Source: Mesobacillus persicus | GTDB lineage: Bacteria; Bacillota; Bacilli; Bacillales; Cytobacillaceae | DNA: 64,000 nt | Reading direction: 5' to 3' | Assembly: GCF_900109925.1 (NCBI RefSeq) | Contig: NZ_FOBW01000005.1 | Span: forward strand, 62,001-126,000 | In this document: one piece after another, positions 63,101-64,000 of the stretch | How positions within the stretch are numbered: position 1 is the first letter of the stretch | How the letters are laid out: every line of letters starts with the position of its first letter | Made by a program: the position numbers and the translations under genes | The notes under the pieces: model-generated | Database searches by the model: none | Told to the model about the DNA's origin: nothing | What the model saw: the letters and a program-made list of their open reading frames with translations, nothing else

Positions 63101-63750
63101 ATTGCATCTAGCACTCTCGATGGTGCTTTATCGATGTTTTCAAATAAGACGACATCTGTTTTCGCATATAAACATTTATATAAGTCCGATAAAAATAATT
63201 GAAATTCAGAGTCTGTTGCATAAGAGGATAGATCCATCATCGAGACCGTCTCGTGCTTCACTAAATTTTGTTGTTTGAGCAACTCAGCCATTAGGACAAT
63301 ACTTTGCCGTCTGCCAGACCCAGGGTGACCAAAAAGAACGAGTGTATTTTTCGGTTTGTTTTTTGACATGCCCGTAACAAATGGTCGTTTAAATGCAAGG
63401 CAAAGTTCATCCAAATAACGCTTCTGCCCGATCATTTTTCTCCCCAATTCACTTCGAATCCATTTAAAGTCTCCTTCTAATCTTTCACCCTGAGGTGCTG
63501 GCTGTTTTTCTTCTCTACTATCCTGAGGAACGGTTGATTGATAGCGAACAGCTGGATTCTCTTCTGACCTGGTTGGCCTTGGGATTGATTTCGTCCCTTG
63601 ATTATGTCTTACAGGCTGAGTTGGCCTACTTGCTGTTTTCGCAGTTACTCCTTCTTTATTGATCCAACCATGCCTTTTTATGCTGCGAATGACTTGCCAC
63701 TCTGGGAATAAAAACTTAAGGATTTCTTTTATATTCCAATTGATTCTCAT
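60130..63750 (-). CDS. giant protein with one degenerate and three CbxX/CfxQ-type AAA+ modules
   Basis: About 1206 residues. After a low-complexity linker, residues about 100-300 form a degenerate AAA module (FGHPGSGRR for Walker A, VVLFENIDKA for Walker B). Then come three canonical CbxX/CfxQ (SpoVK-like) modules: Walker A GNPGTGKT at about 458, 726 and 997, Walker B LFIDEAYAL about 60 residues later in each, and matching SRFP.. arginine-finger and sensor-2 (GNGR.VRN) blocks. Single-module relatives are SpoVK, CbbX (Rubisco activase) and EccA of type VII secretion. The order suggests a hexamer-like unit made on one chain. The ATG at 63750 follows AGGTGG; an upstream GTG (63762) is less likely. 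Confidence 0.88.
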   Translation of the reverse strand: MRINWNIKEILKFLFPEWQVIRSIKRHGWINKEGVTAKTASRPTQPVRHNQGTKSIPRPTRSEENPAVRYQSTVPQDSREEKQPAPQGERLEGDFKWIRSELGRKMIGQKRYLDELCLAFKRPFVTGMSKNKPKNTLVLFGHPGSGRRQSIVLMAELLKQQNLVKHETVSMMDLSSYATDSEFQLFLSDLYKCLYAKTDVVLFENIDKAPSRVLDAIGQLTISGSYALPARYIMDKNKLVEATGALLQQSISEIYANGKYLVFLYEKSEQSLQDVTGSKMIGAMDDLVHMERYTDEEIKQLAERALIQLQEKARSQLLMRLEWSGGVISYIAGKFSGSTGISGLGLVVEQEIFKPLAEYKLRNPQNDPVPVHLMITDGRIMAQIHQEIIPLHQYVRDTNQTGIEQIKKELDRIIGLKQVKDYVLQLEDHVKVQKLRQSRGMKNAGIAMHMVFTGNPGTGKTTIARIVAKYLKAIGVLSTGQLREVSRADLVGEYVGQTARLTNDVIKSALGGVLFIDEAYALYRNEHDTFGVEAIDTLVKGMEDYRDDLVVILAGYSKEMETFLKANPGLKSRFPNFIHFPDYTSEEMWEITGMIAKQKGYTIAESCQKPLIQFYDKSQIKGKNDSGNGRLVRNTIEAAILNQSQRLIHEQDADMNELTYEDFKFDESTTFDLEANLAPIIGLEHVKDFVRNQYHFLIAQEKRRNAGFKVDTSQTLHMIFSGNPGTGKTTIARIVATMFKEMELLKSGHLVEVDSGGLTGQYAGHTAKKTEEVFRSALGGVLFIDEAYALATSGGSYGMEAINTLVKLMEDFREDIVVILAGYEKEMDDFLQVNTGLESRFPHRIHFPDYSPNELFEIAKIQISYKGFILAHEAESVLLAEITKKHRRTIGESGNGRMVRNFIEEVTRNQSVRIAMNDVRVEGLNVILPTDIKPTEKILKNFDLETELASIIGLDEVKEYIRSLQARLRLEQERKNFGLKVDETQTMHMIFRGNPGTGKTMMARIVAHVLYNLGVIQTNTLVETDRSDLVAGYVGQTAMKTKEVMMKAMDGVLFIDEAYALAQGGQNDFGKEAIDTLVKLMDDHRDRLVVILAGYPEDMEHFLNLNPGLRSRFPHIIDFPDYSSNELMEIAEKFYEEKGFVLTEEAKDKLMGIFQRVSSVDHFGNGRYVRNLYEKSLNNQASRLSMEKRLTEEILTAIHAEDIEEV

Positions 63751-63762
63751 TGTATGGACCAC

Positions 63763-63984
63763 CTACCATTCCGTCATTCGTTCCACTGGTCGAAAGCCTT
63801 TTGTCTTTAAATGGTCGATATGATGCTGAAAATTTCCCATCGCGTCAGAAGGGTCAAGTCTGGCGAAGTTTAGTTTATCCAAAATATCCCGATTGAATGA
63901 AATCGAGAGAAGAACTTGGTTTCCCATATGACCAGTTGCTGTATTTAATGCATATTCGGTCACATGAATCAAACACCTCTCCAC
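63763..63984 (-). CDS. small protein leading the AAA+ operon
   Basis: Up to 73 residues, ending 12 bp before the AAA+ start (TAG at 63765-63763). The core reads YALNTATGHMGNQVLLSISF, then NRDILDKLNFARLDPSDAMG and TKGFRPVERMTEW. No family recognised. The start is unclear: GTG 63984, TTG 63972 or GTG 63963, with GGAGAGG lying between the first and the others. Sequence beyond 64000 would settle it. It is probably part of the same transcription unit. Confidence 0.6.
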   Translation of the reverse strand: MERCLIHVTEYALNTATGHMGNQVLLSISFNRDILDKLNFARLDPSDAMGNFQHHIDHLKTKGFRPVERMTEW

Positions 63985-64000
63985 TGGTAAGGAAGCAAAC

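Noticed and set aside
60130-63750. Annotation as SpoVK or EccA
   Set aside because: SpoVK has one AAA module and about 320 residues, and EccA has a TPR domain plus one module. Four modules and the neighbours fit neither.
1-64000. tRNA, rRNA, riboswitch or T-box elements
   Set aside because: No cloverleaf, rRNA or recognisable leader motif was seen on either strand by reading. A covariance search could still find one.

Overview
The window looks like chromosomal DNA of a low-GC, endospore-forming member of the Bacillaceae. Evidence: a complete gerA-type spore germinant-receptor operon, a sporulation-type sensor kinase, a bacillolysin (M4) gene, PerR, OhrR and NsrR style operators, CitST/CitM, strong AGGAGG ribosome sites and many TTG/GTG starts. 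I see no rRNA, tRNA, CRISPR array, prophage block or intact transposase. Two genes contain an in-frame TGA exactly where a family cysteine belongs, so the organism probably makes selenoproteins.

Layout. 0-4 kb: a GNAT acetyltransferase, an amidase, a short YitT membrane protein and a repeat-bounded intergenic element. 4-13.7 kb: a defence cluster with a RelE-type toxin-antitoxin pair (toxin eroded), a complete four-gene Wadjet system that best matches type II (jetA-jetB-jetC-jetD, minus strand), a frameshifted HEPN gene and its partner. 13.8-15.5 kb: OhrR with a palindromic operator, a predicted selenocysteine peroxiredoxin-like protein, and a second, intact toxin-antitoxin pair. 15.7-21.5 kb: SDR reductase, a DUF4085-like protein and the germinant-receptor operon. 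21.5-24.5 kb: a 52-bp tandem repeat, then ahpC-ahpF behind a sigma-A promoter with a PerR box. 24.6-31.9 kb: HAD phosphatase, secreted M4 protease, PAS histidine kinase, ASCH protein, YetF-like membrane protein and a lipoprotein. 32.4-34.3 kb: a selenium cluster (DsrE-like protein, YedE-type transporter, Sec-containing TusA/YedF-like protein). 34.4-42 kb: OsmC, Rpn nuclease, small unknowns, MFS transporter and esterase. 42.2-44.1 kb: hmp and nsrR, divergent, with NsrR-like palindromes between them. 44.1-46.3 kb: a palindromic repeat array, a histidine phosphatase and a monooxygenase-fold protein. 46.5-52.4 kb: AEC carrier, FAH hydrolase, CitM and the CitST two-component system. 52.7-54.5 kb: a heptad-repeat coiled-coil protein and small unknowns. 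55-58.9 kb: a YtrA-type GntR/ABC operon with a duplicated operator, and an ECF sigma factor without a visible anti-sigma. 59-64 kb: a minus-strand operon encoding a giant protein with one degenerate and three canonical AAA+ modules, two membrane proteins and a small leading protein; this is the least explained block.

How the parts fit. Several units handle oxidants and reactive species: OhrR plus the Sec peroxiredoxin, AhpCF, OsmC, Hmp/NsrR and the selenium cluster. The 4-15.7 kb segment groups anti-plasmid and toxin-type systems. Intergenic DNA carries several unrelated repeat families. The most frequent is a roughly 20-bp tag, GAAGCGGAAGAACCGTCCCC and variants, in direct or inverted copies. 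It resembles REP-type sequence, but no mobilising enzyme is encoded here.
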